Below the pieces are notes generated by a model, which ran no database searches, had not been told where the DNA came from, and saw only the letters and a program-made list of their open reading frames with translations. A stretch of DNA of 64,000 nucleotides from an uncultured Eubacteriales bacterium (GTDB lineage: Bacteria; Bacillota; Clostridia; Oscillospirales; Oscillospiraceae), in assembly GCA_900546255.1 (NCBI GenBank), contig URCB01000004.1:1-64000 (forward strand), read 5' to 3'. Position 1 is the stretch's first letter, and every line of letters starts with the position of its first letter. Shown piece by piece: positions 8,555-18,615 of this stretch. The position numbers and the translations under genes were made by a program.

Positions 8555-9640
8555 TCAGCCCCGCTTGTAGAAGGGCAGGGGGACGATCTCCACCGCCACC
8601 CGGCGGCCCCGGACGTCGGCCTCCAGGGCGGTGCCCACGGCGGCGTACTTGGCGTCGATGAGGCCCATGGCCAGGGCCTTGCCCAGGAAGGGACAGTGGG
8701 TGCCGGAGGTGGTCTGGCCGATCTTCTCCCCGTTCAGGAAGAGGTCCTGGTGCTCCCGGACGATGCCCCGGCCGGTGACGGCCAGGCCCACCCGCACCCG
8801 CTGGGGGGTGCCGGCGGCCACCAGAGCATCCTTCCCGATGAACTCGGGTTTATTCAGCTTCACCGCAAAGTCCAGGCCAGCCTCCAGGGGGGTGACGGTC
8901 TCGTCCATCTCGTGGCCGTAGAGGGGCATGGCGGCCTCCAGCCGGAGGGTGTCCCGGGCGCCCAGGCCGCAGGGGATGAGGCCGAACTCCTCCCCGGCTT
9001 CCCGGAGGACCTTCCACAGCTTGGGGGCATTCTCGTTGGCGGTGTAGATCTCATAGCCCAGCTCCCCGGTGTACCCGGTGCGGGAGATCATGCACTCCAT
9101 CCCCGCCAGGTTGACCTTGGGCAGGGCGGTGTAGTAGCCCTTGGGGATCTGATCCTCCGGCAGCAGCTTCTTCAGGATGGCCGGGGCCTTGGGCCCCTGG
9201 AGGGCCAGCTGGGCCACGGTGTCAGAGATGTCCTGGCACTGGGTGCCGGGGAGGACGTTGGCCGCCATGTGGGCATAGTCCTTCTCCCGGTTGGCGGCGT
9301 TGACCACCGCCAGGTAACGCTCCTCCCCGAACTTGTAGACCACCAGGTCGTCGATGGTACCGCCGTCGGCGTTGCACATGGCGCCGTAGCGGACCTTGTT
9401 CACCGCCATGCCGTTGTAGTCGTTGGTGAGCAGGTGGTTGATGGTGTCCAGGGCCGTGGGGCCGGTGAAGAGGATCTCTCCCATGTGGGAGACATCAAAG
9501 AGGCCCGCCTGCTGGCGCACCGCCATGTGCTCCTGGATGACGCCGGTGCCGTACTGCACCGGCAGTAAGTAGCCAGCGAAGGGGACAATCTTGCCGCCCT
9601 CTTCCACATGGACGTCGTAAAGTGGGGTTTTCCGTTCCAT
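8555..9640 (-). CDS. gcvT: Aminomethyltransferase (T protein)
   Basis: Transfers the aminomethyl carbon from lipoyl-GcvH to tetrahydrofolate, releasing ammonia. 361 aa, full length, starting [17 protein letters not shown]; the folate-site Asp lies in [15 protein letters not shown] 9640 follows AAAGGAG; the longer open frame upstream only runs through the riboswitch. It is the first gene of the operon, directly downstream of the glycine riboswitch. Confidence 0.95.
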   Translation of the reverse strand: MERKTPLYDVHVEEGGKIVPFAGYLLPVQYGTGVIQEHMAVRQQAGLFDVSHMGEILFTGPTALDTINHLLTNDYNGMAVNKVRYGAMCNADGGTIDDLVVYKFGEERYLAVVNAANREKDYAHMAANVLPGTQCQDISDTVAQLALQGPKAPAILKKLLPEDQIPKGYYTALPKVNLAGMECMISRTGYTGELGYEIYTANENAPKLWKVLREAGEEFGLIPCGLGARDTLRLEAAMPLYGHEMDETVTPLEAGLDFAVKLNKPEFIGKDALVAAGTPQRVRVGLAVTGRGIVREHQDLFLNGEKIGQTTSGTHCPFLGKALAMGLIDAKYAAVGTALEADVRGRRVAVEIVPLPFYKRG

Positions 9641-9683
9641 TGTGCATACTCCTTTCCCGTTTCTCGTCTCGTTTTCAGGGTAT

Positions 9684-9730
9684 AAAAAAGCAGAGCCGCC
9701 GCATTTGGCCCATGCCAAATACAGCGCCTC
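9684..9730 (-). terminator. Riboswitch expression platform terminator
   Basis: Minus strand: a GC-rich hairpin centred on ATTTGGC/GCCAAAT (within 9691-9730), followed by CTTTTTTATA (T-run 9689-9684). It lies between aptamer 2 and the gcvT ribosome site, so transcription is probably attenuated unless glycine binds. Confidence 0.65.
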
Positions 9731-9731
9731 C

Positions 9732-9874
9732 GTAATCCGACCTGAAAGATTCTCCGCCGGGGCGGATTGCCTCTTCGGTGCGTCTCCCGCTCTCCGGAGT
9801 CTCGTCCGAAACCGGTCCTTTTGCCTGAGAGTTTTCGCAGCCCCTTCGGCTCCGCTGGCGCGGCATCTCCCGGT
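9732..9874 (-). promoter_or_regulatory. Tandem glycine riboswitch
   Basis: Two consecutive aptamers on the minus strand. Aptamer 1 (about 9874-9790) has GGGAGATGCC, GCCGAAGGGGC and ACTCTCAGGCAAAAGGACC. Aptamer 2 (about 9795-9732) has CGGGAGACGCACCGAAG and GAATCTTTCAGGTC. These are the conserved cores of glycine aptamers joined by a short linker. The downstream terminator and gcv operon match the known glycine-activated arrangement. Confidence 0.93.
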
Positions 9875-9961
9875 TTCCTCATCCGAACCATATCCCATTG
9901 GGTGCTGGGTGCGGTTTTGTTTGGCTCCACGAACCGTGGAGCACCGCAATTTCTGTGTTCT

Positions 9962-9991
9962 ATTATACTGACCTCTCCCCCTCCCTGTCAA
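9962..9991 (-). promoter_or_regulatory. gcv operon promoter
   Basis: Minus strand TTGACA (9991-9986), 18-nt spacer, TATAAT (9967-9962): both hexamers are perfect. It sits about 90 nt upstream of the riboswitch. Confidence 0.88.
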
Positions 9992-10045
9992 CGAATTTTT
10001 CGGGAAAAGGCCCGTCCAATTGGGTAAAACTGCCCTACCCCACCC

Positions 10046-10090
10046 AAAAACAGCCCGCTGGAACCTCTCTTCCAGCGGGCTGTTTTTTCT
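10046..10090. terminator. Bidirectional terminator after tetR
   Basis: Long perfect stem AACAGCCCGCTGGAA / TTCCAGCGGGCTGTT with a T-run on each strand. It ends tetR transcription on the minus strand and shields the gcv promoter. Confidence 0.85.
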
Positions 10091-10139
10091 TGGAACGGGC
10101 CGCCACAGGCCCTGTGGGGAAGGCGCTCCTCCCCCTGGG

Positions 10140-10727
10140 TTATGCCAGCTCCAACGCCTGTTGGATGCAGTCGTGGACCATTTGGAGGGCCTCCTCCCCG
10201 TAGGTCAGCTCTCCGTTTTCAAACTGGATGGCCGCCCCCAGGATCAGGGCACGGACCACGTAGACCTTCCGCCGGCGCACCTCCGGCGGGATCTGCCGCT
10301 CCCGGCAGTAGTGGACGATGAGCTGCTGGGTGGGGCTGCTGAGCTCCCCCCGGAGTTTGTGGTAGACGTTGTCAAACTCCTCGTCCTTCAAGGTCAGGAT
10401 GGCCCGCAGGTGGGGGTGCTCCACCAAGAACTTGACATATCCCGTGCTCACCTCTACCAGCTGCTTCTGGAGATCGCCTTCGTAGGCCGTCAGGATTTTG
10501 GTCTGCTCGGCCCGCCACTGGTCGTTGACGTATTCAATGACCGCAGCAATGAACTCCCGCCGGTCCCCGAAGTGTTTATAGGGGGCCCCGCAGGACACCC
10601 CGCAGATTTGGGCGATCCGCCGCACGGAAAACTCTGTCACCCCGTGGCGGTTGATCTCCTCCACCCCTGCTTGGATCAGGGCTTGCCGCGTTTCTCGGCC
10701 TCTGGGCCGTTTGGTCTGTGTTGCCAT
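10140..10727 (-). CDS. TetR-family transcriptional regulator
   Basis: A 195-aa repressor with an N-terminal helix-turn-helix (about residues 29-50: SVRRIAQICGVSCGAPYKHF) and an all-helical C-terminal ligand domain of normal length. ATG 10727 follows AGGAGG; the longer frame lacks support. It lies downstream of, and in the same direction as, the acc/fab genes. Its own promoter has a palindrome at the start site that resembles the one before acpP, so it may sense an acyl compound and control the fab operon. Ligand and targets are inferred, not shown. Confidence 0.85.
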   Translation of the reverse strand: MATQTKRPRGRETRQALIQAGVEEINRHGVTEFSVRRIAQICGVSCGAPYKHFGDRREFIAAVIEYVNDQWRAEQTKILTAYEGDLQKQLVEVSTGYVKFLVEHPHLRAILTLKDEEFDNVYHKLRGELSSPTQQLIVHYCRERQIPPEVRRRKVYVVRALILGAAIQFENGELTYGEEALQMVHDCIQQALELA

Positions 10728-10833
10728 GGTTCCGCCTCCTGCCTCATGGTTGGCAGCGGGAGGGTATATGGGGCCTTGCCAGGGGTGCGCTGCTTCCCGC
10801 TGTGGTTTGGGGCCTTTGGGCGGCCCCATCGCC

Positions 10834-10860
10834 GTAATATTGGATATCACCTATAATATA
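10834..10860 (-). promoter_or_regulatory. tetR extended -10 promoter and operator palindrome
   Basis: Minus strand TGATATATT is an extended -10 (TATATT at 10860-10855). The predicted start falls in GTGATAT-CCA-ATATTAC (10850-10834), an inverted repeat with one arm mismatch. No good -35 is visible. Autoregulation by TetR is the simple reading. Confidence 0.5.
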
Positions 10861-10923
10861 TCACAAAACCAGCCAAAGCGCCAGTCCCCTTTGCCCGCCG
10901 GGGGCAGGTTCCGGCCCAATCCG

Positions 10924-11742
10924 TCACCGGGCGGTGTGGTGGATGTGGTCGGGCTGGGGCGGGGCAGAGGGGTTCCCCAGGGCCCGGAACCGGGCGTAGC
11001 GCCGCTCCAGCAAATCCTCCTGGTGCATCAGCACCTGCAGTTCCTTCTCGATCCGGTCGGCCAGGCGGGTGTAGAACCCGCTCTGCCCCAGCTCCTTTTC
11101 CGAGATCACCCGCTCGATGATCCCCAGGTCCAGGGCATCCCAGGCGGTGAGCTTCAGCCGCTGGGCCGCCTCGTCGGCCTTGCCTGCGTCCTTCCACAAA
11201 ATGCTGGCGCAGCCCTCGGGGGAGATCACGGAGTACACCGCGTTCTCCAGCATCCACACCCGGTCGGCCACCGACAGGGCCAGGGCCCCGCCGCTGCCCC
11301 CCTCCCCAATGAGGGTGGTGATGATGGGGGTGTTCAGGGCCATCATGCCCATGAGGTTGGCCGCAATGGCCTGGCCCTGGCCCCGCTCCTCGGCGCCGAT
11401 GCCGCAGTAGGCCCCGGAGGTGTCCACGAAGCAGAGCACCGGGCGGTGGAACTTCTCCGCCTGGCGCATGAGGCGCAGGGCCTTCCGATACCCCTCCGGG
11501 TGGGGGGCGCCGAAGGACCGGGCCGTCCGCTCCTTGGCGCTGTGGCCCTTCTCGATGGCGATCATGGTCACAGGAATGCCCCGGAAATGGCCGATGCCCC
11601 CGACGATGGCGCCGTCGTCGGCGTAGCACCGGTCCCCGTGGAGCTCAAAGAAGTCCCCACAGAGGTTGTGGATGTAGTCCAGGCCCGTGGGGCGCTTGTT
11701 GGCCCGGGCCAGTTTGACGGTGTCATAGGCTTTGGTACTCAT
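10924..11742 (-). CDS. accA: Acetyl-CoA carboxylase carboxyltransferase subunit alpha
   Basis: With AccD, moves the carboxyl group from carboxybiotin to acetyl-CoA to make malonyl-CoA. 272 aa, slightly short for AccA but with the core intact ([50 protein letters not shown]). ATG overlaps the accD stop by 4 nt. It is the last gene of the acc/fab cluster; no U-tract terminator follows, so read-through into tetR is possible. Confidence 0.94.
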   Translation of the reverse strand: MSTKAYDTVKLARANKRPTGLDYIHNLCGDFFELHGDRCYADDGAIVGGIGHFRGIPVTMIAIEKGHSAKERTARSFGAPHPEGYRKALRLMRQAEKFHRPVLCFVDTSGAYCGIGAEERGQGQAIAANLMGMMALNTPIITTLIGEGGSGGALALSVADRVWMLENAVYSVISPEGCASILWKDAGKADEAAQRLKLTAWDALDLGIIERVISEKELGQSGFYTRLADRIEKELQVLMHQEDLLERRYARFRALGNPSAPPQPDHIHHTAR

Positions 11743-12611
11743 CGGCTGCCTCCTCTCCCATGGAGCTGCAGCAGAGCGGCAATCACCTGCTGCTGGTCCC
11801 GCCGGGGGACAATGGCGTCCACGAACCCGTGCTTCAGCAGGAACTCCGCCGTCTGGAACCCCTTGGGCAGGGCCTTGCGGGTGGTCTGCTCCACCACCCG
11901 GGCCCCGGCAAAGCCCACGGTGGCCCCGGGCTCGGCCAGGATGATGTCCCCTTCCATGGCAAAGCTGGCGGTGACCCCGCCGGTGGTGGGGTCGGTGAGG
12001 ACGGTGCAGTAGAAGAGCCCCGCCTGGCTGTGGCGGAGCACCGCCCCGCTGGTCTTGGCCATCTGCATCAGGGAGAGGAGCCCCTCCTGCATCCGGGCCC
12101 CGCCGGAGACGGTGTAGCCCACCACAGACATCCCATGCTCCGTGGCGTATTCAAAGAGGCGGGTGATCTTCTCCCCCACGGCGGTGCCCATGCTGCCCAT
12201 CATGAAGCGGGGCTCCATGATGAACAGGCAGCAGGGCTGCCCGCCGATGCGGGCGGTGCCGCAGAGGACGGCCTCCCGCTCGCTGCTGACCTTGCGCACG
12301 GTCTCCAGCTTTTCCTGGTAGCCGGGGAAGTCCAAGGGGTCCTTCCCCTCCACCTGGGCAAAGAGTTCCTGGAAGGAGTCCTTGTCCGTCAAAAACTGCA
12401 GCCGCTGCCGGCCCCCCATGCGGAAGTGGTACCCGCACTGGCAGGTGTTCCAGTTGGACCACAGCCGGCTGACGGGAATGGACTTGTGGCAGTTGGGGCA
12501 GGTCTTTTCCGGCTCGCTGGCGTCCTCCTGGACCAGGGCCGCGGTGCGGCCCCCCTGCTCCAGCTCGTTTTTGGGTTTGTAGAGAAAGTTCAGAAAGGGC
12601 AATGGTGTCAC
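11739..12611 (-). CDS. accD: Acetyl-CoA carboxylase carboxyltransferase subunit beta
   Basis: Partner of AccA, 290 aa, with the crotonase-like carboxyltransferase fold ([31 protein letters not shown]). The N-terminal zinc ribbon is CPNC then, 15 residues on, CQC: the second knuckle is C-x-C rather than the usual C-x-x-C, one residue short. The DNA reads TGC CAG TGC there. 4-nt overlap with accC upstream. Confidence 0.94.
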   Translation of the reverse strand: MTPLPFLNFLYKPKNELEQGGRTAALVQEDASEPEKTCPNCHKSIPVSRLWSNWNTCQCGYHFRMGGRQRLQFLTDKDSFQELFAQVEGKDPLDFPGYQEKLETVRKVSSEREAVLCGTARIGGQPCCLFIMEPRFMMGSMGTAVGEKITRLFEYATEHGMSVVGYTVSGGARMQEGLLSLMQMAKTSGAVLRHSQAGLFYCTVLTDPTTGGVTASFAMEGDIILAEPGATVGFAGARVVEQTTRKALPKGFQTAEFLLKHGFVDAIVPRRDQQQVIAALLQLHGRGGSR

Positions 12612-13915
12612 CTGCCTTCCATAAAGGTCAAATCATAGCCCCCGGACATGAACCGGGGATCGCTTACCAGTTCCAGCTGCTCGGCGATGTTGGTCTCCAC
12701 CCCTTCGATGACCAGCTCGCACAGGGCGGCTTTCATCTTGCGCACCGCTTCCTCCCGGGTGCCCGCGCGGACGATGAGCTTGCCCAGCAGGGAGTCATAG
12801 TAGGGGGAGACAGTGAGGCCCGCCACCAGGTAGGTGTCAAACCGGACAAAGGGGCCGCCGGGCACGTGGAGCACCGTGACGGTACCCGGCCGGGTGGCGT
12901 TGATCCGGCACTCCAGGCAGGCCCCGTCCAGCACCACGTTCTGCTGGCGGAAGTTCAGGGACACCCCTGCCGCCGTGCGGATTTGCCACTTCACCAAATC
13001 CACGTTGGTGAGCATCTCGGTGACCCCGTGCTCCACCTGAAGGCGGAGGTTCATCTCCATGAACCAGAACCGGCCGTCCTGGTCCAGGAGGAACTCCAGG
13101 GTCCCCACCCCCACATAGCCAATGGCCTTCACCGCCTTGGCGGTGAGGGCCATGAGCTTTTTCCGCTGGGCCCGGCTCACCGCCGGGGAGGGGGATTCCT
13201 CAATGAGTTTCTGGTGGTGGCGCTGGACGGAGCAGTCCCGCTCCCCCAGGCAGACCACATTGCCGGCCTCGTCGGCCAGCACCTGGACCTCAATGTGCCG
13301 GGCGGGGTGGACGTACTTTTCCATGTACACCGACCCGTCCCCGAAGGAGGCCTCCCCCTCCGCCACGGCCAGGGCGTAGGCCTGGGCCATCTCGTTGGGG
13401 GCGGTGACCAGGCGGATGCCCCGGCCGCCCCCGCCGGCGCTGGCCTTGAGCATCACGGGGTAGCCGATCTTGGCCCCGGCCGCCAGGGCCTCCTGGGCGC
13501 TGGCCAGGACTTGGGTGCCGGGGATCACCGCCAGGCCGTTCTCCCCCATGACCTCTTTGAGCTTGGCCTTGTCGCTGAGCTGCTCCATGCTCTCCGGGGT
13601 GGGGCCGATGAACACCAGGCCGTTTTTCCGGCACAGGGCGGCAAAGTGGGCGTTCTCCGACAGGAACCCATACCCCGGGTGGATGGCCTGGGCCCCGGAG
13701 ACCAGGGCGGCGGAAATCACCCGCTCCTCGTTGAGGTAGCTGTCGGCAGGGCTGGCGCCCCCCACGCAGTAGCTCTCGTCGGCCAGGGCCACGTGGAGGG
13801 CGTCCTGGTCTGCCTGGGAATAGATGGCCACGGTGGCAATGCCCATCTCCTTACAGGCCCGGATCACCCGGACGGCAATCTCCCCCCGGTTGGCAATTAG
13901 GATCTTTGAAAACAT
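12608..13915 (-). CDS. accC: Acetyl-CoA carboxylase biotin carboxylase subunit
   Basis: ATP-dependent carboxylation of biotin on AccB. 435 aa, ATP-grasp: [17 protein letters not shown] start, [12 protein letters not shown] glycine loop, [14 protein letters not shown] metal/catalytic segment. ATG 13915 is the family start; the longer open frame lies inside fabZ. It overlaps fabZ by 19 nt. The usual motif reads EMNTRIQVEHPVTE; here it is [12 protein letters not shown], a modest variation seen directly in the translation. Confidence 0.95.
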   Translation of the reverse strand: MFSKILIANRGEIAVRVIRACKEMGIATVAIYSQADQDALHVALADESYCVGGASPADSYLNEERVISAALVSGAQAIHPGYGFLSENAHFAALCRKNGLVFIGPTPESMEQLSDKAKLKEVMGENGLAVIPGTQVLASAQEALAAGAKIGYPVMLKASAGGGGRGIRLVTAPNEMAQAYALAVAEGEASFGDGSVYMEKYVHPARHIEVQVLADEAGNVVCLGERDCSVQRHHQKLIEESPSPAVSRAQRKKLMALTAKAVKAIGYVGVGTLEFLLDQDGRFWFMEMNLRLQVEHGVTEMLTNVDLVKWQIRTAAGVSLNFRQQNVVLDGACLECRINATRPGTVTVLHVPGGPFVRFDTYLVAGLTVSPYYDSLLGKLIVRAGTREEAVRKMKAALCELVIEGVETNIAEQLELVSDPRFMSGGYDLTFMEGR

Positions 13916-14334
13916 ACCGCTCGCTCCGTAATGCCGAAGGAGAACTCCGCCTTCACGCACAGGGTGTCCCCCACGTATCCCTCTCCCTCGGCGAAATAGA
14001 AGGGATGCTTGGCCCGGGTGATGCGGCACTTGGTCTCAAACCGATCCCCCGGCAGCACCGGGGCCCGGAACCGCACATTCTTCATGCTGGTGTACATGGG
14101 GATGGTGTCCTCGGTGAGGGCCTCCTGCATCAGGATCCCCGCCGACTGGGCCAGGATCTCGCAGAGGATCACCCCGGGCACCACAGGGGTGCCGGGGAAG
14201 TGGCCCTGGAGGAACCACTCGTCTCCCCGCACCTGGTACTGCCCGTGGGCCACATCCCCCTCTTTGTCCAGCTGGTCCAGCAGGAGCATGCCGTCCCGGT
14301 GGGGCAGGATGGTTTGGATTTCATCGCGATTCAT
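13897..14334 (-). CDS. fabZ: 3-hydroxyacyl-ACP dehydratase FabZ
   Basis: Dehydrates 3-hydroxyacyl-ACP in each elongation round. 145-aa hot-dog protein with LPHRDGMLLLD (10-20) and catalytic His45 (GHFPGTPVVPG) and Glu59 (LCEILAQ). It sits between accB and accC, the typical Firmicute order. Confidence 0.95.
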   Translation of the reverse strand: MNRDEIQTILPHRDGMLLLDQLDKEGDVAHGQYQVRGDEWFLQGHFPGTPVVPGVILCEILAQSAGILMQEALTEDTIPMYTSMKNVRFRAPVLPGDRFETKCRITRAKHPFYFAEGEGYVGDTLCVKAEFSFGITERAVCFQRS

Positions 14335-14346
14335 GGGCGCACCTCC

Positions 14347-14778
14347 TTACCGTTCCCGAATGCGGAAGAGGGGGCTGCCGTAGTCCACCACCTGGCCGTT
14401 GGCCACGCAGATCTCCACGATCTCCCCATCCACTTCCGCCATGATCTCGTTCATCAGCTTCATGGCCTCCACGATGCACAGGGTCTGGCCCCGCTTCACC
14501 TTGTCGCCCACCTTGACGAAGGGCTCGGCGTCCTCGGCGGGGGCGGCGTAGAACACCCCCACCATGGGGGAGGCCACCTCCACCGTGTCCGCCGGCGCAG
14601 CCCCCTGGGGGGCAGCGGCCGCCGGGGCGGCGGGGACGGCCACGGTCTCCCGGGCCGCCGCCGGGGCGGGAGACCGTTCCAGGCGGATGACCTGGTCCTT
14701 CTCCGTCACCTCCAGGCCGGTGAGGCCCAGTTCCGCCATGAGGCCGGCGTATCTTCTGATTTCCGCGTCGTTCATCAT
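14347..14778 (-). CDS. accB: Acetyl-CoA carboxylase biotin carboxyl carrier protein
   Basis: Carries the carboxybiotin. 143 aa: a short N-terminal domain, an Ala/Pro-rich linker (about 37-63) and a biotinyl domain with EAMKLM; K107 is biotinylated. Two tandem ATGs (14778, 14775) overlap the fabF stop (ATGATGA), so the start may be one codon later. Confidence 0.95.
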   Translation of the reverse strand: MMNDAEIRRYAGLMAELGLTGLEVTEKDQVIRLERSPAPAAARETVAVPAAPAAAAPQGAAPADTVEVASPMVGVFYAAPAEDAEPFVKVGDKVKRGQTLCIVEAMKLMNEIMAEVDGEIVEICVANGQVVDYGSPLFRIRER

Positions 14779-16019
14779 TTCACCTTCCGGAAGGCAATGC
14801 AGGCATCGTGCCCGCCAAAGCCCAGGGAGTTGGACAGCACCAGGTCGGCCTGCACCGCCAGGGCCTGGTTGGGCACATAGTTCAGGTCACAGGCGGGGTC
14901 GGGCTCCTCCAGGTGGATGGTGGGGGGCAGGATGCCCTCCTCCAGGGCCTTCAGGCAGGCCACCGCCTCGATGGCGCCGGCGGCCCCCAGGCAGTGGCCG
15001 GTCATGGACTTGGTGGAGCTGATGTAGGCACGGCGGGCGGCCTCCTCCCCCAGGGCCAGCTTGACCACCTGGGTCTCCAGGGAGTCGTTCATGGGGGTGC
15101 CGGTGCCGTGGGCGTTGATGTACACAGTCTCCTCCGGCTGCCAGCCGGCCTCTTCCAGGGCCAGCTGGATGGCCCTGGCGCCGCAGGTGCCGTCCGGCCG
15201 GGGGGCGGTGATGTGGAAGGCGTCGCAGGTGGTGCCGTAGCCCACCACTTCGCCATAGATCTTGGCCCCGCGGGCCACGGCGTGCTCGTACTCCTCCAGC
15301 ACCAGGGCCGCGCCGCCCTCGCCGATGACGAAACCGCCCCGGCGCTTGTCAAAGGGCAGGCAGGCGGCATCCGGGTCCTCGGAGGTGGACAGGGCCTGCA
15401 TGTTCACAAAGCCCGCCACGCCGCACTCGGAGATGGCGGCCTCGGAGCCGCCGGTGATCACCGCGTCGGCATAGCCGTGGCGGATGGCCCGCATGGCCTC
15501 GCCGATGGCGTTGGTGCCGGTGGCGCAGGCGGTGACCACCGGCAGGGCAGCCCCCCGGCAGTTGAAGCGGATGGCGATCATGCCGGCGGCCATGTTGCCG
15601 ATGAGCATGGGGATGAAGTAGGGGGAGATCCGCTTGGGTCCCCGGGCCAGGAGCTTGTTGTGCTCCTCGTGGAAGGTGCGGATGCCGCCGATGCCGGAGC
15701 CAAAGTACACCGCCACCCGCTCCGGGGGCAGGGTGCCGATGACCCCGCTCTCCTCCACCGCCTGGCAGGCGGCGGCCACGCCATACTGGGCATAGGCGTC
15801 GCTGCGGAGGACATCGGTCTTATCCATATAGGCACGGGGGTCGAAGTTCTTCACCTCTGCGCCGATCTTGGTCTTGTAATCTGTGGTATCAAAGAGGGTG
15901 ATGGGGGCGATGCCGTGGACGCCGGCCTTGAGGTTGGCCCACATCTCCTCCACGGTGTTGCCCACGGGGGTGATGGCCCCCAGGCCCGTCACCACCACTC
16001 TGCGCAATGTCTGTTCCAT
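14775..16019 (-). CDS. fabF: 3-oxoacyl-ACP synthase II
   Basis: Condenses acyl-ACP with malonyl-ACP. 414 aa; nucleophile C165 in VTACATGTN, then the two catalytic His in NAHGTGTPMND and SMTGHCLGAAGA. It lies 15 nt after fabG. No fabH (initiating synthase) is present in this cluster, which in many relatives it heads; fabH must be elsewhere. Confidence 0.95.
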   Translation of the reverse strand: MEQTLRRVVVTGLGAITPVGNTVEEMWANLKAGVHGIAPITLFDTTDYKTKIGAEVKNFDPRAYMDKTDVLRSDAYAQYGVAAACQAVEESGVIGTLPPERVAVYFGSGIGGIRTFHEEHNKLLARGPKRISPYFIPMLIGNMAAGMIAIRFNCRGAALPVVTACATGTNAIGEAMRAIRHGYADAVITGGSEAAISECGVAGFVNMQALSTSEDPDAACLPFDKRRGGFVIGEGGAALVLEEYEHAVARGAKIYGEVVGYGTTCDAFHITAPRPDGTCGARAIQLALEEAGWQPEETVYINAHGTGTPMNDSLETQVVKLALGEEAARRAYISSTKSMTGHCLGAAGAIEAVACLKALEEGILPPTIHLEEPDPACDLNYVPNQALAVQADLVLSNSLGFGGHDACIAFRKVK

Positions 16020-16034
16020 GGGTGTTCTCCTTTT

Positions 16035-16769
16035 TCACATGGCGATGCCGCCGTCCACCCGCAGCACCTCGCCGGTGATGTAGGGGGCGGTGGCCAGGAA
16101 AGCCACAGCCTGGGCCACCTCTTGGGGCTGGCCCATCCGTCCCAGGGGAATGGCGGCCAGCAGGGCATTGTCCTGCCTGGCCAGGTCCCGGGTCATGTCG
16201 GTGGCAATAAAGCCCGGTGCCACGGCGTTGCAGGTGATCCCCTTGGGGGCCAGCTCCTTGGCCACGGCCTTGGTCAGGCCGATGAGGCCTGCCTTGGCGG
16301 CGGCGTAGTTGGCCTGGCCGGGGTTGCCGATCATGCCGGACACGGACGTGATGTTTACGATGGCCCCGCCCTTCTGCCGGAGGAAGAGGGGGGTGCAGTG
16401 GCGGATGAAGTTGAAGGCCCCCTTCAGGTCCACGTCCAGGACCCGGTCGAAGCTCTCCTCCTTCATCATGGCCAGCAGGCCGTCTTGGGTGATGCCGGCG
16501 TTGTTGACCAGGACGTCCACGGCGCCGAAGTCCTTCTTCACCTGGGCCACCACGGCCTTGGCGGCGGCAAAGTCCGCCACGTCGCACTGGTAGGCCTGGG
16601 CCTGGACCCCGTGGTCCTGGGCGCACTGGGCGCAGAGGGCCTCCGCCTTCTCCTGGCTGCCGGCGTAGATCACCGCCACGTTGGCCCCTTGGGCGGCCAG
16701 GGCGGCGGTGATGGCGGCCCCGATGCCCCGGGCGCCGCCGGTGATGAGGGCCGTTTTTCCCTTCAGCAT
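16035..16769 (-). CDS. fabG: 3-oxoacyl-ACP reductase FabG
   Basis: NADPH-dependent reduction of 3-oxoacyl-ACP. 244-aa short-chain dehydrogenase: TGGARGIG cofactor loop (10-17), NNAG, and the Ser-Tyr-Lys set in ITSVSG and NYAAAKAG. ATG 16769 (MLKGKTALITGG) is chosen; the longer open frame lies inside fabD, which overlaps by 7 nt. Confidence 0.95.
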   Translation of the reverse strand: MLKGKTALITGGARGIGAAITAALAAQGANVAVIYAGSQEKAEALCAQCAQDHGVQAQAYQCDVADFAAAKAVVAQVKKDFGAVDVLVNNAGITQDGLLAMMKEESFDRVLDVDLKGAFNFIRHCTPLFLRQKGGAIVNITSVSGMIGNPGQANYAAAKAGLIGLTKAVAKELAPKGITCNAVAPGFIATDMTRDLARQDNALLAAIPLGRMGQPQEVAQAVAFLATAPYITGEVLRVDGGIAM

Positions 16770-17683
16770 CCTCCGAGGACCTCCTTCACGATCTGCTCCA
16801 GGTCCGCCTGGGTGGACAGGGCGTAGGTCTTTACGGTCTGGTCGGTCTTGGCAATCAGGCCGCAGAGGGTCTTGCCGGGGCCCAGTTCGATGAATGTATC
16901 CGCCCCGGCGGCGATCATGTTGCGCACGATGGTCTCCCACCGCACGGGGGAGACGATCTGCTGGGCCAGCAGCTCCTTGGGGTCGCCGTCATAGACCGCC
17001 CCGGTCTTGTTGGAGTACAGGGGAAGCTTCGGCTGGCCCACCTGGCAGTCCGCCAGCACCTGGGCAAAGCCCTGGGCCGCAGAGGCCATGAAGGGGGAGT
17101 GGAAGCCCCCTGCCACCTTCAGGGGCAGGGCCCGGCCGCCGGCGGCCTTTACCGCGGCGGAGAAGGGGGCCAGCTGCTCCTTGGCGCAGGCCACGGAGAC
17201 CTGGCCGGGGCAGTTGTAGTTGACGGGGTAGGTCTCCGGGAACTGGGCGCAGAGGGCCTCCACCGCGGCATTCTCCAGCTTCAGCACCGCGGCCATGGCG
17301 GTGGGCTGGGCCTCGGCGGCCTGCTGCATCAGCTCTCCCCGGCGGCAGACCAGGTGGAAGCCGGTCTCCAGGTCCACCGCGCCGGTGTAGGCCAGTGCGC
17401 CGATCTCCCCCAGGGAGAAGCCGGCGGCCAGGTCGGCCCGCAGGCCCTTTTCCTCCAGGGCGGCGGCAGCGGCCAGCTCCACGGCGAACATGCAGGGCTG
17501 GGTGTTGCGGGTCTCCTTCAGTTCGGCCTCGGTGCCGGAAAAGCACTGCTGGGAGGTGCCAGGGCGCAGGGCGTCCAGCTGCTGGAACACCTGGGCCGCT
17601 GCCGGGGAGCACTGGGCCAGCTCCTGGCCCATGCCGGGGTACTGGGCCCCCTGGCCGGCGAAAACGAATGCTATTTTACCCAT
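16763..17683 (-). CDS. fabD: Malonyl-CoA:ACP transacylase
   Basis: Loads malonyl onto ACP. 306 aa; AGQGAQYPGMG near the N-terminus, nucleophile S90 in GFSLGE, and His in GGFHSPFM. Overlaps fabK by 13 nt and fabG by 7 nt, so tightly coupled. Confidence 0.95.
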   Translation of the reverse strand: MGKIAFVFAGQGAQYPGMGQELAQCSPAAAQVFQQLDALRPGTSQQCFSGTEAELKETRNTQPCMFAVELAAAAALEEKGLRADLAAGFSLGEIGALAYTGAVDLETGFHLVCRRGELMQQAAEAQPTAMAAVLKLENAAVEALCAQFPETYPVNYNCPGQVSVACAKEQLAPFSAAVKAAGGRALPLKVAGGFHSPFMASAAQGFAQVLADCQVGQPKLPLYSNKTGAVYDGDPKELLAQQIVSPVRWETIVRNMIAAGADTFIELGPGKTLCGLIAKTDQTVKTYALSTQADLEQIVKEVLGGC

Positions 17684-18615
17684 TTCGTGGCTCCTTTCAG
17701 CACAGGCTCGGCCCCTTCCATGACCTCCCGCACGATGTCAGCGGCGGGCTGGACCTGCTTCACCATGGCGGCCACCTGGCCGGAGAGGAAGCATCCCTCC
17801 TCCAGGTCGCCCTCCACCACGGCCTTGCGCAGGGCGCCGGTGCCCAGGGCCTCCAGGGCCTCGTCGTCCAGGCCGCCGTACTCGGCCTTGGCGTAGTTCC
17901 GGGCGAAGGGGGTGCGCAGGCTGCGCACCGGGTGGCCCAGGCGCTTGCCGGTGACCATGGTGCACAGGTCGTTGGCCTTGAGAATTTTCTCCTTGTAGGC
18001 GGGGTGGATGGAGCACTCCTCCGCGCTGAGGAAGCGGGTGCCCATCTGCACCCCGCAGGCCCCCAGCATGAAGGCCGCTGCCACCCCCCGGCCGTCGGCA
18101 ATGCCGCCGGCGGCGATGACGGGCAGGTCGGTGGCGTCACATACCTGGGGCACCAGGACCATGGTGGTCAGTTCCCCCACGTGGCCGCCGCTCTCCCCGC
18201 CCTCGGCGATGAGGGCAGAGGCCCCCAGCCGGGTCATGAGCTTGGCCATGGCCACGGAGGCCACCACGGGGATCACCTTGATCCCCGCTTCCTTCCACTG
18301 GGCCATGAACTTGGTGGGGTTGCCGGCGCCGGTGGTGACCACGGCTACCTTCTCCTCGGCCACCACCTGGGCCACCTCCTCCACGAAGGGGCTCATGAGC
18401 ATGATATTCACCCCGAAGGGGCGCTGGGTGAGGGACTTGGCGATGCGGATCTGCTCCCGGACATAGTCCCCGGGGGCGTTGCCGGCGGCCAGGATGCCCA
18501 GGCCGCCCCCTTCGGACACCGCCGCGGCCAGCTTGCCGTCGGCAATCCAGGCCATGCCCCCCTGAAAAACGGGGTACTGGATCCCCAGCAGGTCACATAA
18601 GGGCGTGTGGATCAT
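17671..18615 (-). CDS. fabK: Enoyl-ACP reductase II (FMN-dependent)
   Basis: Final reduction of the elongation cycle. 314-aa TIM-barrel flavoprotein of the FabK/nitronate monooxygenase family: PVFQGGMAWIA, EGGESGGHVG, PVIAAGGIADGRG and LGACGVQMGTRFL are the FMN-site segments. FabK instead of FabI predicts insensitivity to triclosan-type FabI inhibitors (family knowledge). 4-nt overlap with acpP. Confidence 0.94.
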   Translation of the reverse strand: MIHTPLCDLLGIQYPVFQGGMAWIADGKLAAAVSEGGGLGILAAGNAPGDYVREQIRIAKSLTQRPFGVNIMLMSPFVEEVAQVVAEEKVAVVTTGAGNPTKFMAQWKEAGIKVIPVVASVAMAKLMTRLGASALIAEGGESGGHVGELTTMVLVPQVCDATDLPVIAAGGIADGRGVAAAFMLGACGVQMGTRFLSAEECSIHPAYKEKILKANDLCTMVTGKRLGHPVRSLRTPFARNYAKAEYGGLDDEALEALGTGALRKAVVEGDLEEGCFLSGQVAAMVKQVQPAADIVREVMEGAEPVLKGATKWVK

